Assembly (NCBI RefSeq): GCF_000003815.2
Contig: NC_049983.1
Span: forward strand, 4,877,817-4,932,871
DNA: 55,055 nucleotides
Reading direction: 5' to 3'
Source of the DNA: Branchiostoma floridae
Taxonomy: Eukaryota; Chordata; Leptocardii; Amphioxiformes; Branchiostomatidae
A program made the translations under genes and the position numbers. Positions within the stretch are counted from its first letter, which is position 1. Each line of letters starts with the position of its first letter. This document shows, one piece after another, positions 44,859 to 55,055 of the stretch. A model generated the notes under the pieces. That model had not been told where the DNA came from. It ran no database searches and saw only the letters and a list, made by a program, of their open reading frames with translations.

Positions 44859-45762
44859 TTCTCCTGTCAATCTTCAAATCGAATCAACTCCGCCATTTTT
44901 TAACCGATTGACTTGAAATTTGGCACAAAGGTAGAGTAAGCCAATACCCTCAGGTGTTTTTTTCATTTTTTTCATATCTGCCTTTAAAATGATTTTAATG
45001 AGGTTTTTGTCAATTTTTATGTATATTTCGCGCTCCTGTACCCTGGTACTACAGCCGAATGACATGAAATTTGGTACAGAGGTGCCTTGATCATATGCTC
45101 ACCTAGATTCAATAACAGTTTTGGCATACGGTACAACAAAATGCTTAATTTTGCGGTTTTTGGCCATTTTTTGACCAAAAAAGGACATTTTTGGCTCCTG
45201 TAGCCTCGTTTTACAACCAAATGATCTGAAATTTGGTATAAAAGTGCCCTTTAATTATGTGCACATAAATTTAATAAAAGTTTTCCCATACGGTACAACA
45301 AAATGCTTAATTTTGCGATTTTTGGCCATTTTTTGACCAAAAAAAGGACATTTTTGGCTCCTGTAGCCTCGTTTTACAACCAAATGATCTGAAATTTGGT
45401 ATAAAAGTGCCCTTCAATTATGTGCACATAAATTCAATAAAAGTTTTCCCATAGGGTACAACAAAATGCTTAATTTTGCGATTTTATGACCATTTTTTGA
45501 CAAAATTTGGACATTTTTGGCTCCTGTTCCCTCGATTTACAACCTAATGACCCGTAAATTGGTAAAGGGGTGCTCTAGATATCTATTCAAATGACCCATG
45601 TATAATTTTTGGCATGGATCACTTTAAAATGATATATTTGGGATTTTTTTGGTCATTTTCCAATGGCCAAAGGGGTCAACGACCTCAAGGCCTATTGTTG
45701 CATGAGGGAGATGGCTGAAATATGCTGTATTTGCTCTCAAGCAAATGTCGGCCTTTCTAGTT
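44859..45762 (+). mobile_element. Helitron-like element 3' part carrying the 163-bp satellite
   Basis: 163-bp units in opposite sense to those at 5640-6250 (GCTCCTG marker at 45032, 45194, 45357 and 45520, steps 162-163) are followed by GAGATGGCTGAAATATGCTG, a hairpin ATTTGCT/AGCAAAT and GGCCTTTCTAG before T. The 5' side shares CAAATTTGG and TTTTTTTCAT blocks with 6200-6370. Confidence 0.65.
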
Positions 45763-47214
45763 TTATACCCAGACGTCATTCCATTTTCATTTCTATATCT
45801 AAGTTGTATTTTCGGCACATTTCCACACAGTCGGAAGCTTATTATAAAACACATTGGCATCATGTTCTTGAACAAAATCTTGAAAAGAATGGAGCTATCT
45901 GGAAGTGGACCCTACGTTTCGCTGGTGGGTCCACCTTCCTTCATGGTGTATCCATTTTGGCTGAAGTTTTTCTGGTTTCAAGTGGGGAAAAAAAGATGGA
46001 AATAGCAAGCTTAAGACGAGAGAAGAGGGAGACGGCACCAGCACCCCGGGATCCATAGGTTCAGGATGACCAGGGTAGCCCAAGGCACCGGCACGTCCCC
46101 TATAGCTTACGGCCTTCGGAGTCTTTGAAACATTTCTTCTATATTTGGTTACTGGTTTATTGAAAACGAAACATTTGCAGCCTGAAATGCTGAATTGCGA
46201 GGTTCATACAATAATTTAAATAGTATTACAGTACAGGTAAAAGCAATCATCTATTAGTATATAGTATATACACATGATAGAATTCTATTGAAAAGTTACA
46301 GAACAAGATGAATCTTAAAAAGACAAATACGGGCGACAGGTAGTTGGTAGCTGTTTACACAATTGTATATGAGTCAGCTTTCACGCAGTAGAGAACGATT
46401 CAAGAGGCAGATAGATTCGTATTGTACAACTTCAGAGCTCTAGGCATAAATGACAGCTCGTGTCTCTTTGTTCGACTACGTACGTGAAGTCATAAGTTCC
46501 AAACCGCATGTCCTTTACACAATGATGCACAAGTCCGGCAAAACAAAAAACAAACCGCCCATGTTCCTGTTAACGCCCAAATCCATGTTACAGAATTCCG
46601 GACAATAAACCGCCCATGTTCCTGTTAACGCCCAAATCCATGTTACAGAATTCCGGACAATAAACGGCCACTGCTAAGCGGGTTCGGAAATGAAAACCGG
46701 GCCGATATTTTGCAATACATGTATATTGATTGGCAGATGCCATTGGAATTGCAGTTACGCATCCGAAATTTTGGATCCACCGAATTTCGGACTAATTCAG
46801 ACACGCAAAAAAGTACGAAATTACGTATTTTTGGAGACTCAGTAGCGGATTCCATTGGTATCTTTTCATATCATATACACACGCATTGACACGAGCATGG
46901 GGCAGCACTAGAAAATACTGTATGCGCCATCATCGGTCACGAAAGGACTGTGATGATGGTGATTCTTTCCGGCAACTTTGTATTTATTTCTTGTGAATGA
47001 TAAATTGAAATTACCAACTTTCTCACAATTATTTATAGTGAGAACTGCTCTTTTTATTAGTTTTTTTTTTTTCAAAAGCAGGAAAGCCACCCAATTCGGC
47101 ACAAACCGATAAGCTATGGTATGGCTGTTTTCCAGCAACAATTTTATGGTTACGATTTTCTTGAAATGGGAATAATGGTTTACTCTCGGGGTCACCACGG
47201 TCCGTTCCGTAGGA
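45763..47214. other. Intergenic DNA with a 55-bp duplication
   Basis: No gene seen. AAACCGCCCATGTTCCTGTT and its continuation are present twice in tandem, 46552-46606 and 46607-46661. Confidence 0.5.
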
Positions 47215-49167
47215 AGCTCTAGTGAGATCTACCCTTGAATACGGCAGTGTAGTATGGGACCCTCATACTGCCAAGGACGTCAACACTGTAGACAAAGTAC
47301 AACGCAGAGCGGCAAGATGGGTATGTCATCGTTTCCGTCAGTCCTCAAGTGTTAGTGACATGCTACAATAACTCTCATGGGACACTCTGCAGACTCGCCG
47401 TAAACGTGCAAGACTCTGTACCTTCTACAAGTTCCATCATGGAATGGTGACCATCAACTCAAAGGGACCGTACGGCGTTTAGTGAGAGGGGAGGGCCGGT
47501 CGCCGGAGGGTCGGGTCAAAAATTTTTTGCTAGGCCCTCCGCCCAAGTCAAAATTTTTTTGCTAGGCCCTCCCCCCAAGTCAAAATTTTTTTGCTTGGCC
47601 CTCCCCCCTCCCACCAACTTTGAAAAATATTTAAGACGCCAATTAAACAATGCGCTCCTATTTAGAAATGTCCTACTTTTTCATGATTTTCATCGCGAAG
47701 CAGATCTCTCACCCCTAGTAAAAAGGAAAACAGAATGGCTCAAAATATCTGCTTAATAGAGGGATAAATATCTGCTTCATAGAGGCATAAATATTTGCTT
47801 TAAAGAAACTATTTCATTGTTTTGATATTAAAACAACACCTAAAAAGCATTTGTACCTGGATTTCTAGTAGATTTGGCCACGAAGCAGCGCGCGCCCCGC
47901 CCCCTTACTTTACGCATTGCAAGCTCGTGGGCCTAGCGGCTTGACGGGAACTATTTTCAAATTACATATATTTTGGAATTTTTCTTGGTTCTGTGGTGGT
48001 AATAACTTAAGTAAATCGGGGGAAAATGACAACAAAAACGACAGCACGATTCGACTAACTAAAACTGTAGTGGGGAGGGGGGCGCCGATGCGTGACGCTG
48101 ATTTCCCCACGGCGCGGCGGCGCCTCTCTCTTGCTGCCGGCAGGCGTAAGCTGAACGCAGACTTGCTGGAGATATTTTTAAAATGCCACAATTTTTTGCC
48201 ACGATTTCCTGCTTTGCATTTTAATGGACAAATTTGCTGGTTAAATGACATTTCTATGGCAAAAAATACGAGGGTTTCAAGTTTTTGAGAACGACGTTCC
48301 GAACACCATGTTCGGCGCCAAAGGCACGAAGAATCGCAAGGTAGGTCCGGGGAAATTTTGAAATCTTGACCCACTTAAGAGCTATTTCCTGCAGTTTGAG
48401 GGAAATATTTTGCTGACAAACAAAGCTAACTTTAATGGCATTTCAATTAGAAATACAAAATTAAATCCCCCGGACACATTATCACGATGTCGGTCACGTC
48501 AAAAGAGATCCAGGGAAATTTGCAAATCTTTACCCTCGAGCTCCGAAACGCCATTTTTTACATTTTGAGGGCAATAGGCCAGGGGTAAATTTTGCTGGCA
48601 GGCTAATCTAGAGTTTAATAACATTTCTATTAGTGAAAAAGGTTTTCGAGAGCGTCATGCACAAGCCCCGCCCCCTCCCCTTTCGCATTTTCACTGTGTC
48701 CCGAACGCCGACGGGCGATCCCTTGCGGAGGTCCAGAAAAATTTTGACATCTTGACCCTCTGAAACGCCGTTTCTTGGATTTTAAGGGACAAATTTTGCT
48801 GGTAGACCAAGCCAATTTTTTTTGCTTGGCCCTCCCCCCAAGTCTAAAAAATTTTGCTAGGCCCTCCCCCTGGCTCAATATTTTTTTGCTAGGCCCTAGC
48901 CCCCGCCCCCCCTCCCTGGCGACCGGCCCTCCCCCCTCACTAAATGCCGTACGGCCCCTAAAAACCTTCCTACACTTTAGTCAACCCAAACGTCAGACAA
49001 GACAGTCTCACCCTTTCTACTACAATATTCCTCTAGGCAGAACACAGTACAGACAGATGTCATTCTTTCCACAAACTGTGTCCGAGTGGAACCTGCTTCC
49101 TGCAGAGATGGTGACTGCCCCATCCGTTGGAATCCTGTCAGGGAGCAATGTGGCGAATCTACACTAA
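47215..49167 (+). mobile_element. CR1-like LINE reverse-transcriptase end, split by a TIR element
   Basis: Left part 47215-47463 reads STLEYGSVVWDPHTAKDVNT, then VQRRAARWVCH, the 'EYAS-VWDP...VQRRAARFV' block of CR1/Rex-type elements, with an in-frame stop. Right part 48959-49167 continues with NPNVRQDSLTL and QYRQMSFFPQTVSEWNLLPA, the usual protein end. Between them lies an inserted element (47464-48958). Dead copy. Confidence 0.85.
47464..48958. mobile_element. ~1.5-kb TIR element inserted in a LINE
   Basis: Ends are ~45-bp inverted repeats: CCGTACGGCGTTTAGTGAG, then GGGAGGGCCGGTCGCC at left, and the reverse complement with few changes at right (GGCGACCGGCCCTCCC, CTCACTAAATGCCGTACGG). Just inside each end TTGCTAGGCCCTCC recurs three times or so. 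The GC-poor centre carries no transposase. Confidence 0.88.
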
Positions 49168-50543
49168 GCAGTTACAGGTAGGACTCCCAAGACGTAACAT
49201 TACTTGAAACTACAACAGATCATTTTACAGCTGCTTTGCACAATCTTTTAAGTGTGGCAGAAACATCAACAAGATGATGGTGGCCACCTGGTGCGAGCGC
49301 GGATGTCATCCAGGCCCAAACTTTTTTTTTTACATATGATGTATAAGAAGGTTCAAACTATAACTGTGCTAAAATCAAGCACATTGATTAACCTGTGACT
49401 GTGAGGTAATGGTCACCTGGAGTGAAAAGGTTTTTGAGGGCGCGCTGTCCAGCGCCGAAAGCCGGGGCCAAGGAGGCTCGGAGAAATTGTGACCCTCTAG
49501 ACCCTTTGAAACGTCATTTCCTGCATTTTCAGGAGCTCTATCTGGCTTTTGACTTTGTGGGTCTAACTTGTACGAAAACTTTCTTGGTAAACGCTTAATT
49601 CGGGATAACAAATAACGATTAACGTAAAACGATCGTGGTCAGTGTAAATCAACCGTTAACGTTATAACGCCAATCATTTCATGTAACGTTAAACGATTTT
49701 GTTCACTTGCAATAAGTCCCATGGGCAAGCGACATCTTACAGTTTCTGCACAAACTGCATCTGGTGCCATGTACTCCTGTCCTGATGAAATACAGTAACG
49801 GCATTGATGCATTTCCGGTCTCGGAAAATCACATCCTGACAGCAAATGTTACTTTTAGTCACTCATTGTGTGTGAAGGCCATCTTCACTCGAGAGCGATC
49901 AGTATTCCTCTGAAGTCGGGTAACGTCTTATGTTTTGCTAAAAACTGCTGATTTCTGCGTTGCCCTCTATCTTCAAGTAAGGAGAATGTAAGGTTGAATC
50001 AGTGTATTGGCGGCAAAATTCAGTCCAGAACCTGCCGTGGCCACCCTGGGGTGCCGATGACCACGTTCCCACTTGAAGGTTGCGTGCAATACTGTTTGGA
50101 TGGATTGCAGATTAGTCCTAGCCTAATTCTTGTTGGATAGACGGCACTGATTTTCGTATTAGATGACAGGAAAGTAAGAATTGTGTTTACTGTGCCAGTG
50201 GTTTCGCAAATTCTCCCGAGCAGAATTGACCCACGTGTGTCGTCACGGGGTCCGGCCGCCATTGCACCGGGACAACTATTGGGCGCCTCATAGCTAGAAA
50301 ATTCTACCATTTTTCTCAGTGATTTTTAGCCCAAAGTGTCACGTTAACGTTTCTTTATCTACCAGAAATCTCTTACTGTATAATCTGTGGGGCCAAGCTA
50401 GCAAAGGACGTCTCAGAAGCTAAGAATACGTCTTTATTGTTGTTGCCCAACAACTGTGCTTTGTCATTGTACCAAATCCGCCCCCCTCCCCACCACTTTA
50501 CTCTACAATATCAGAAGACGTTCACGGTTTGTTGAAACTGTAG
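49168..50543 (+). promoter_or_regulatory. UBA1 upstream region
   Basis: 49216-49320 is a LINE-3'-end-like block shared with 23403-23500 (GCTGCTTTGCACAAT, GGTGCGAGCGCGGATGTCAT). 49590-49700 is dense in TAACG / CGTTA motifs. The rest should hold the UBA1 promoter and 5' UTR, but I see no TATA box or other decisive element. Confidence 0.35.
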
Positions 50544-50666
50544 ATGTCTAGTGGTTTGGAACCCACCGCTGGGAGCCTGTCACCGCCGAGTAAGAAGCGA
50601 AAGACTTCGGGAACCACGGGGGCCAACTGTACAACTGAGAGCACGGTCGCTGTTCAGCCGAACGAC
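50544..50666 (+). CDS. UBA1: UBA1 exon 1 (start codon, KKRK leader)
   Basis: ATG at 50544 opens 41 codons, [20 protein letters not shown] onward, to QPND before donor GTGAGT at 50667 (phase 0). Human UBA1 also opens MSSSPLSKKRR. The ATG lies directly after CTGTAG, and a pyrimidine-rich tract with CAATATCAG ends at 50513, so a 5' UTR intron could end just before either point. Confidence 0.88.
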
Positions 50667-53600
50667 GTGAGTATCGCTGTTGTCCAAGTTACGCTCACTT
50701 GCTGTCATAATTTACAGGCCCTTACAGATGGTACACACCAAAATTAACATGCTTCAAATTTGCTTTATGATGAATTGTGGATGGCTGACAACGCTTTACG
50801 TTAAATTCACAAAGGCTGTCAACTCTTAACACTAAATTCACGAAGGCTGTTAGTTAGAACAATAGAAGGAAGTTTTTTAGAAAAAAAAAATATTTTGTTT
50901 CCTGCTTCCATGATGGACCCTAGAAAAACCTGCCATCTCTAGCCTTTTTGGGGGGTGTCCAAAAAAAAAGGCTTTAACCCTTTTTATTGGACCCAGAAGT
51001 CTGATAACAACTTCAAGAAATATTAGAACTACTTTATTCTTTCTAGATTAGCTAAAATACATTAAAATTCATAGCTTTTTTTGTGTGGAGCAGCATCATA
51101 TTTCCCATCAGTATTGTCCGTCAAAACTTGTGAATGTGCGACACCCCAAACGTTGGTCCATTTCGCTACAAAAACATTTTGCTGTTTTCGGTAGAGTCTT
51201 CGATGACCAATGAGCATGTGTGTTAGGCCTACGAAAAAAATGAACATCGTGTTTCCTGTTTCCCTTCCTGCTGTAGACCTGCCGACCCTAGACTATTTTT
51301 TGGTAGGTAGTGGAGTCACATGGTTTCCAGTTAGAATTTTCATTAAGCTTTCTTCTTTTCAAGTAAAAAATGAAAATTTTAGCCAATTTTACCGGGATGT
51401 CCCACGAGTTATTATTAAAAATCAATGTCATACACCCTTGAAAAGGAAACAGTCGTCTTCAGCCCCAACTAGGGGTGGTCGTGTGCAAGTGGTTGCCCTC
51501 GACAAGTTGCTTAATGTTTGTGCCTAATTGGGAAAATTTCAAGACTATCAAAAAGCAGTCATCTTGAGGCGATAATTGTCTTATATATATATATATATAT
51601 ATATATCAATATCTATCAGTGCTATTTCCGTGCATTCATTGAAAATCATTGAAGCGATAGTGCTAGTTAGAGATTATTGGTGTTACAGATTTAAATTCTG
51701 ATGATGCGGTCCTTGGTTCGCAGTGCTCAAACAAGTTACAAGGTAATCATCATCATCATTCATCCTCTTGTGAGGTGGAGCAGACGAAGTTAGTCCTCCA
51801 GAACTACTTGCCTTTCTTCGCAGAGAATAGCTCTTGCCCTTCCAGCCCTGTTTCCTCCTCAATGAATTTGTTGTGCTTGGGCGGCCGACTCATCTCTTAG
51901 TGTCGGGGGACCACAACAAGAGTCTTCCAGCTGGTTCGTTGGCTCGAGCCACACGCCCCTCAAGGCACGGTCGACGCTGTTTCACTTTTGTACAGACTTT
52001 TGGTAGTGATCCATACAACTGTTTGTTGGTACTTGTAGTATGTTTCCACCATGGTCTGTTGTAGAGTACACGAAGCATCCTCGTATATGTGCCATTCAGT
52101 TTTTGGGAATGTTACTTGGTCATAAGCCAAGATTCTGATCCGTACAAAAGAATTGTTTCAATACATGTCTGAAAGAGTTTTTGTCTTGGTTTGTTTTCTG
52201 ATGGGGGATTTCCAAACTCTGTGTAATGAGTGAAGGGCACTCCATGCCAAGGCTATCCTAACGTAATGTTCATATCATGGCAACTATCAGTGAAACCACC
52301 TAAGTATTTGAAGTCGGTAACCCGCTCTAAGGTACCGTGTCATCGGTAGTCATCTACTAGTTAAAAGTAGACTAGGAGTTATTGGATTTAAGTGCATAAA
52401 CTTTGTCTTAGAAGAATTGAGGTATAACCCTATTTTTTGGCAGGCAGTTTCCACTTTAGTGAGAAGGTTTTGTGCAAGTTCTATTGAATTTTCCAATTCC
52501 AGGAATTTAGACAAAAATGCCCTTTGCATATACATGTATTTCATGTATTCAGTGATGGCTAGTGCTTGTAAAGTTTTGCATGACATGTGTCACATGATGC
52601 ATCGTTGTTATTTCTGTAAAACATTAAATAAAAATGTAGTTCTAAAACTCACAACGTGGACCTTGTAACAAGGTAAAAAGACATCTCTGATGACCCGGTG
52701 TACAATGGCTGTAGTAAGTTTTCAAATATATGCCTTATGTACTCAAGTCGCATTGTCTGTTGATTCTTCAGTCTGTCCTTCTATTCTAACAAAACTATTC
52801 GAAAAAAGAACAAGTTGTACAAACTGTCAACTTGATTTATTCTATATCTTTAACTGTATGCATTTTATGGCCTTCATAATTCATTACGTATAACAGTTAA
52901 ACCGGAAAGTGAGTGAGTTACATATTGTACATAGTGCCCCCCTCCCCCTCGACATAGGAAAATAGCATCTCAGTCCACAATTGAAGGGTAGCTGGGATCA
53001 ACATAGTAGAGTCTGAGAACAGTACAAAACTCCACATTTAACAAGAAGTGCAGCATAATGAACTATGCATTCCATGACCTTCATGAATTATTACTTATAG
53101 ATATTATTGTACATGGTGCAGCACTATAATATAGAATTGTTATGTTTCAGGTGGAAATGGCTAGTGCAAATGGAGCAAATGAAGAAGGCATTGATGAAGG
53201 GTTGTACTCCAGACAGCTGTAAGTACAGACCACTGCATTTCCAATCTTGGCTTAGATATTGCCAAAGATTGCTAAGGTCAGTTATTGTATTACTCTGAGT
53301 CGTTGCCATACTACTTACTCAACAGATAAATGGCTGAACAAATGCCTCTTTGTAGCTGAGAAATTCCTATTCAACCAGTCTAACTGACAAGAAACATCAA
53401 ACTGGTGAAAGCTTGTTCATAACTTGAGAAATTAGCCCGTAACTCTTGGCAGTCTCATGGTATGGTCAGCGTTTAGGGAGTGAAAAAGTGCAGTTTAAAA
53501 ATTTTGTGAAGGTAGATATTTTGGCAATTTTTAAAGAAAATGTAGGGCATGTAACTGAAGATACTAATCCCTGTTTTTTTCTGTCCATGACAGGTATGTA

Positions 53601-53762
53601 CTGGGGCACGATGCCATGCGCCGGATGGGTCAGTCCAATATACTGATCTCCGGCATGCGAGGACTGGGAGTGGAGATAGCCAAGAATGTGGTGTTGGGAG
53701 GAGTCAAGTCTGTCACCATTCATGACATGGGAGAAGCAACTAAAGTGGACCTCTCCTCACAG
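50544..53762 (+). CDS. UBA1: Ubiquitin-activating enzyme E1, 5' part (partial, runs off window)
   Basis: UBA1 starts the ubiquitin cascade: it adenylates ubiquitin with ATP and loads it onto its own catalytic Cys. Three coding exons (50544-50666, 53151-53218, 53594-53762) join in frame to 120 residues. A variable N-terminus has a basic patch ([10 protein letters not shown]), matching the nuclear signal region of UBA1. Then comes [20 protein letters not shown] and the first nucleotide-fold glycine motif [20 protein letters not shown], then VDLSSQ. The catalytic Cys and ubiquitin-fold domains lie beyond 55055. UBA6/UBA7 are less likely, given the KKRK leader and [13 protein letters not shown]. 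Confidence 0.95.
51582..51606. repeat. (AT)n microsatellite
   Basis: About 12 AT units in UBA1 intron 1. Confidence 0.95.
51740..52590 (-). mobile_element. LINE reverse-transcriptase fragment in UBA1 intron 1
   Basis: Minus-strand frames read [36 protein letters not shown], then (other frame) [13 protein letters not shown] and [19 protein letters not shown], ending in [17 protein letters not shown]. The order 'GL-LN--KTK-M', 'TRMLR', 'NK-LYG-LP', 'LLLW-P' is that of a widespread invertebrate non-LTR reverse transcriptase. Stops and frameshifts make it inactive. Confidence 0.8.
53151..53218 (+). CDS. UBA1: UBA1 exon 2
   Basis: Acceptor TATGTTTCAG ending 53150, donor GTAAGT at 53219, phase 0 in, 2 out. 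Encodes [18 protein letters not shown], then YSRQ; the DEGLYSRQL stretch is near-invariant in E1 enzymes. Confidence 0.93.
53594..53762 (+). CDS. UBA1: UBA1 exon 3 (nucleotide-fold glycine motif)
   Basis: Acceptor CATGACAG ending 53593, donor GTCAGA at 53763, phase 2 in, 0 out. Encodes [20 protein letters not shown], then [20 protein letters not shown] and TIHDMG up to VDLSSQ. This is the first half of the inactive adenylation domain. Confidence 0.95.
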
Positions 53763-55055
53763 GTCAGATGACCCATCATTACATTAGGACCAAGTAAATG
53801 CTGTGGATAATGCCTGTGGCAAATTTATTTTGGAATCTCTTGTGGCCCTGATAAAATGAGCATATCTAGGCACTTGTAGCAGGTCATGGCAAAATTGTGG
53901 ATTGCAAAAATTTGATGCTAGCATTTTGCCAACTGCCTTAGCTTTACCTGGAGGTATCCGGGATGTAGAAACATGCCCTTTGTGCATGCTCAGATAGCAC
54001 CGGCATAGGGTATTCCCCAGAAGAAAATTGCATGGCTGTGCAGGGTTTGCATACATGCATAACATATGCAAGTTTGTGCATGTAGAGTTGGTATGTAAAA
54101 TCGTGTGGCCGTGGCCGCGTTGGACAGGTGGCCTCAATAGACTATTTCTTAAGGTATTCAGGTTGGTTAAATTGGCATTTTGACCTTCCATTGTTTTCTC
54201 ATTAATGAATTAAGAAAGAATAGAGCCGTAACGAATATTGATAGATGGGCATGACAGAATTTTAAATCTGATTTTTTGGGGGCCATATTGATGACGTCAT
54301 CAGGTTTTATTGCTCCTAATTATTATTTTTTTCAATGACAAAATACAGCACTTTGGTACATACCACTGCAATGAAACTATGTTTTTTATGTGCATAATGA
54401 TGAAAGCTACAAACCCACGGTTGCGCAAATTGATATCTACTAATAATCTGTAGTATTAGAAAATATTAATTTTCATCTAATTAATAAAAAATCATTTTTT
54501 TAATAACTACAGATAGTATGTAGATATCAATTTGTGCAACCGTGAGTTTGTAGCTTTCATCATTATGCACATGAAAAACGTAGTTTCATTGCAGTGGTAT
54601 GTACCAAACTGTCCAAAGTTCTGTATTTTGTCATTGAAAAAAATAATATTAGGGGCAATTAAACCTGATGACGTCATCAATATGGCCAAAAAAATCAGAT
54701 TTAGAATTCTGTCATGCCCATCTATCAATATTCATTACGGCTCTATTCTTTCTTAATTCATTAATGATAAAACAATGGAAGGTCAAAATGCCAATTTAGC
54801 CAACATGAATACCTTAATGCTTAGATCAATGGGAAAAATCCAAGGGACGGACAAAAGGCCAGGTGGTCGCTATGCAAAGGTGGCCGCTAATACAGGCTTG
54901 ACTGTATAACATTAGTTATATTGGAGGAAAGGAACCGTAAACTTTTAAAATGATAATAGTGTCCCCGTTCTAACTCTAATTAAGTGGGTCAAGATATCAT
55001 GTACCGGACAAAAACTCCAGCAATGTAAAAGGGATAATATGGCAAAAGACACATG
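53763..55055 (+). other. UBA1: UBA1 intron 3 (to window end)
   Basis: Starts at donor GTCAGA. It holds the palindrome and the partial CAGTCAAACC-end element (right end near 54907). No further coding exon was recognised before 55055. Confidence 0.8.
54149..54817. mobile_element. 669-bp palindromic element flanked by TTAA
   Basis: The two halves are near-perfect reverse complements, about 320 bp each (AAGGTATTCAGGTTGG start versus CCAACATGAATACCTT end; GATGACGTCATCA in both arms). The centre is near 54483. TTAA stands at both outer edges (54149-54152, 54814-54817), the piggyBac-type target. It sits inside a copy of the CAGTCAAACC-end element. Confidence 0.88.

Larger units (their letters stand above)
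50667..53150 (+). other. UBA1 intron 1
   Basis: A 2.48-kb intron. It holds an (AT)n run at 51582-51606 and a decayed minus-strand LINE fragment at about 51740-52590. No other exon-like segment was seen. Confidence 0.85.

Noticed and set aside
45663-46058. 131-codon + strand ORF
   Set aside because: Its first part lies in the Helitron-like 3' end and the rest has no recognisable domain, splice context or matching neighbour.
47917-48374. 123- and 154-codon ORFs on both strands
   Set aside because: Inside the TIR element; no transposase motif on either strand.
50020-50310. 96-codon minus-strand ORF just before UBA1
   Set aside because: No known domain, no clear splice sites; could be chance in the UBA1 promoter. 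A divergent gene was considered but not supported.
1-55055. CRISPR arrays, tRNA or rRNA genes, bacterial-type operons
   Set aside because: None seen. Regular repeats here are satellites or duplicated splice regions without spacer structure, and the DNA is clearly eukaryotic.

Overview
The window is eukaryotic genomic DNA. It has split genes with canonical GT-AG introns, a large share of decayed transposons and four assembly gaps (1388-1581, 3748-4249, 8768-9578, 44759-44858). Vertebrate-like exon phases in the calcium-pump gene, together with many short Helitron-like, hAT-like and CR1-like repeats, suggest an invertebrate deuterostome. A lancelet (Branchiostoma) is my best guess, but that is inference and not proven by the sequence.

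Two protein-coding genes can be reconstructed, both on the + strand. The first is a plasma-membrane Ca2+-ATPase (PMCA, ATP2B family) with coding exons from 16969 to 41436. I placed 17 shared coding exons and two alternative last exons. The exons join in frame to give 1214 residues (ending 41436) or 1262 residues (ending 40942), with all P-type ATPase signatures intact. The second is the 5' part of the ubiquitin-activating enzyme E1 (UBA1). Three coding exons (50544-53762, 120 residues) are present and the gene runs off the right edge.

Layout: 1-16.9 kb is upstream DNA made mostly of repeats, with a possible CCAAT-containing promoter or first-exon region at the far left. 16.9-41.4 kb is the PMCA gene. 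Its 8.9-kb intron 5 carries a 2.15-kb hAT-like element, a 1.5-kb tandem duplication and a possible extra cassette exon. 41.4-43.8 kb is the probable PMCA 3' UTR with an AATAAA. 43.8-50.5 kb is intergenic, with a Helitron-like element holding a 163-bp satellite and a CR1-like LINE split by a 1.5-kb terminal-inverted-repeat element. 50.5-55.1 kb is the start of UBA1, with a LINE fragment in intron 1 and a 669-bp palindrome in intron 3.

The most unusual signals are in PMCA splicing. Exon 16 is preceded by six exact 71-bp tandem copies of its own 3' splice site, and each copy has the form AG immediately followed by GTGAGT, the layout of a recursive splice site. Exon 7 is preceded by four tandem copies (101/101/101/129 bp) of its splice acceptor plus the exon start. 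The fourth copy would extend the exon in frame by 43 codons. The calmodulin-binding C-terminal exon is duplicated: one copy ends in a PDZ-ligand-like ETTI and the other in EID. No bacterial-style system, CRISPR array, rRNA or tRNA gene was seen.
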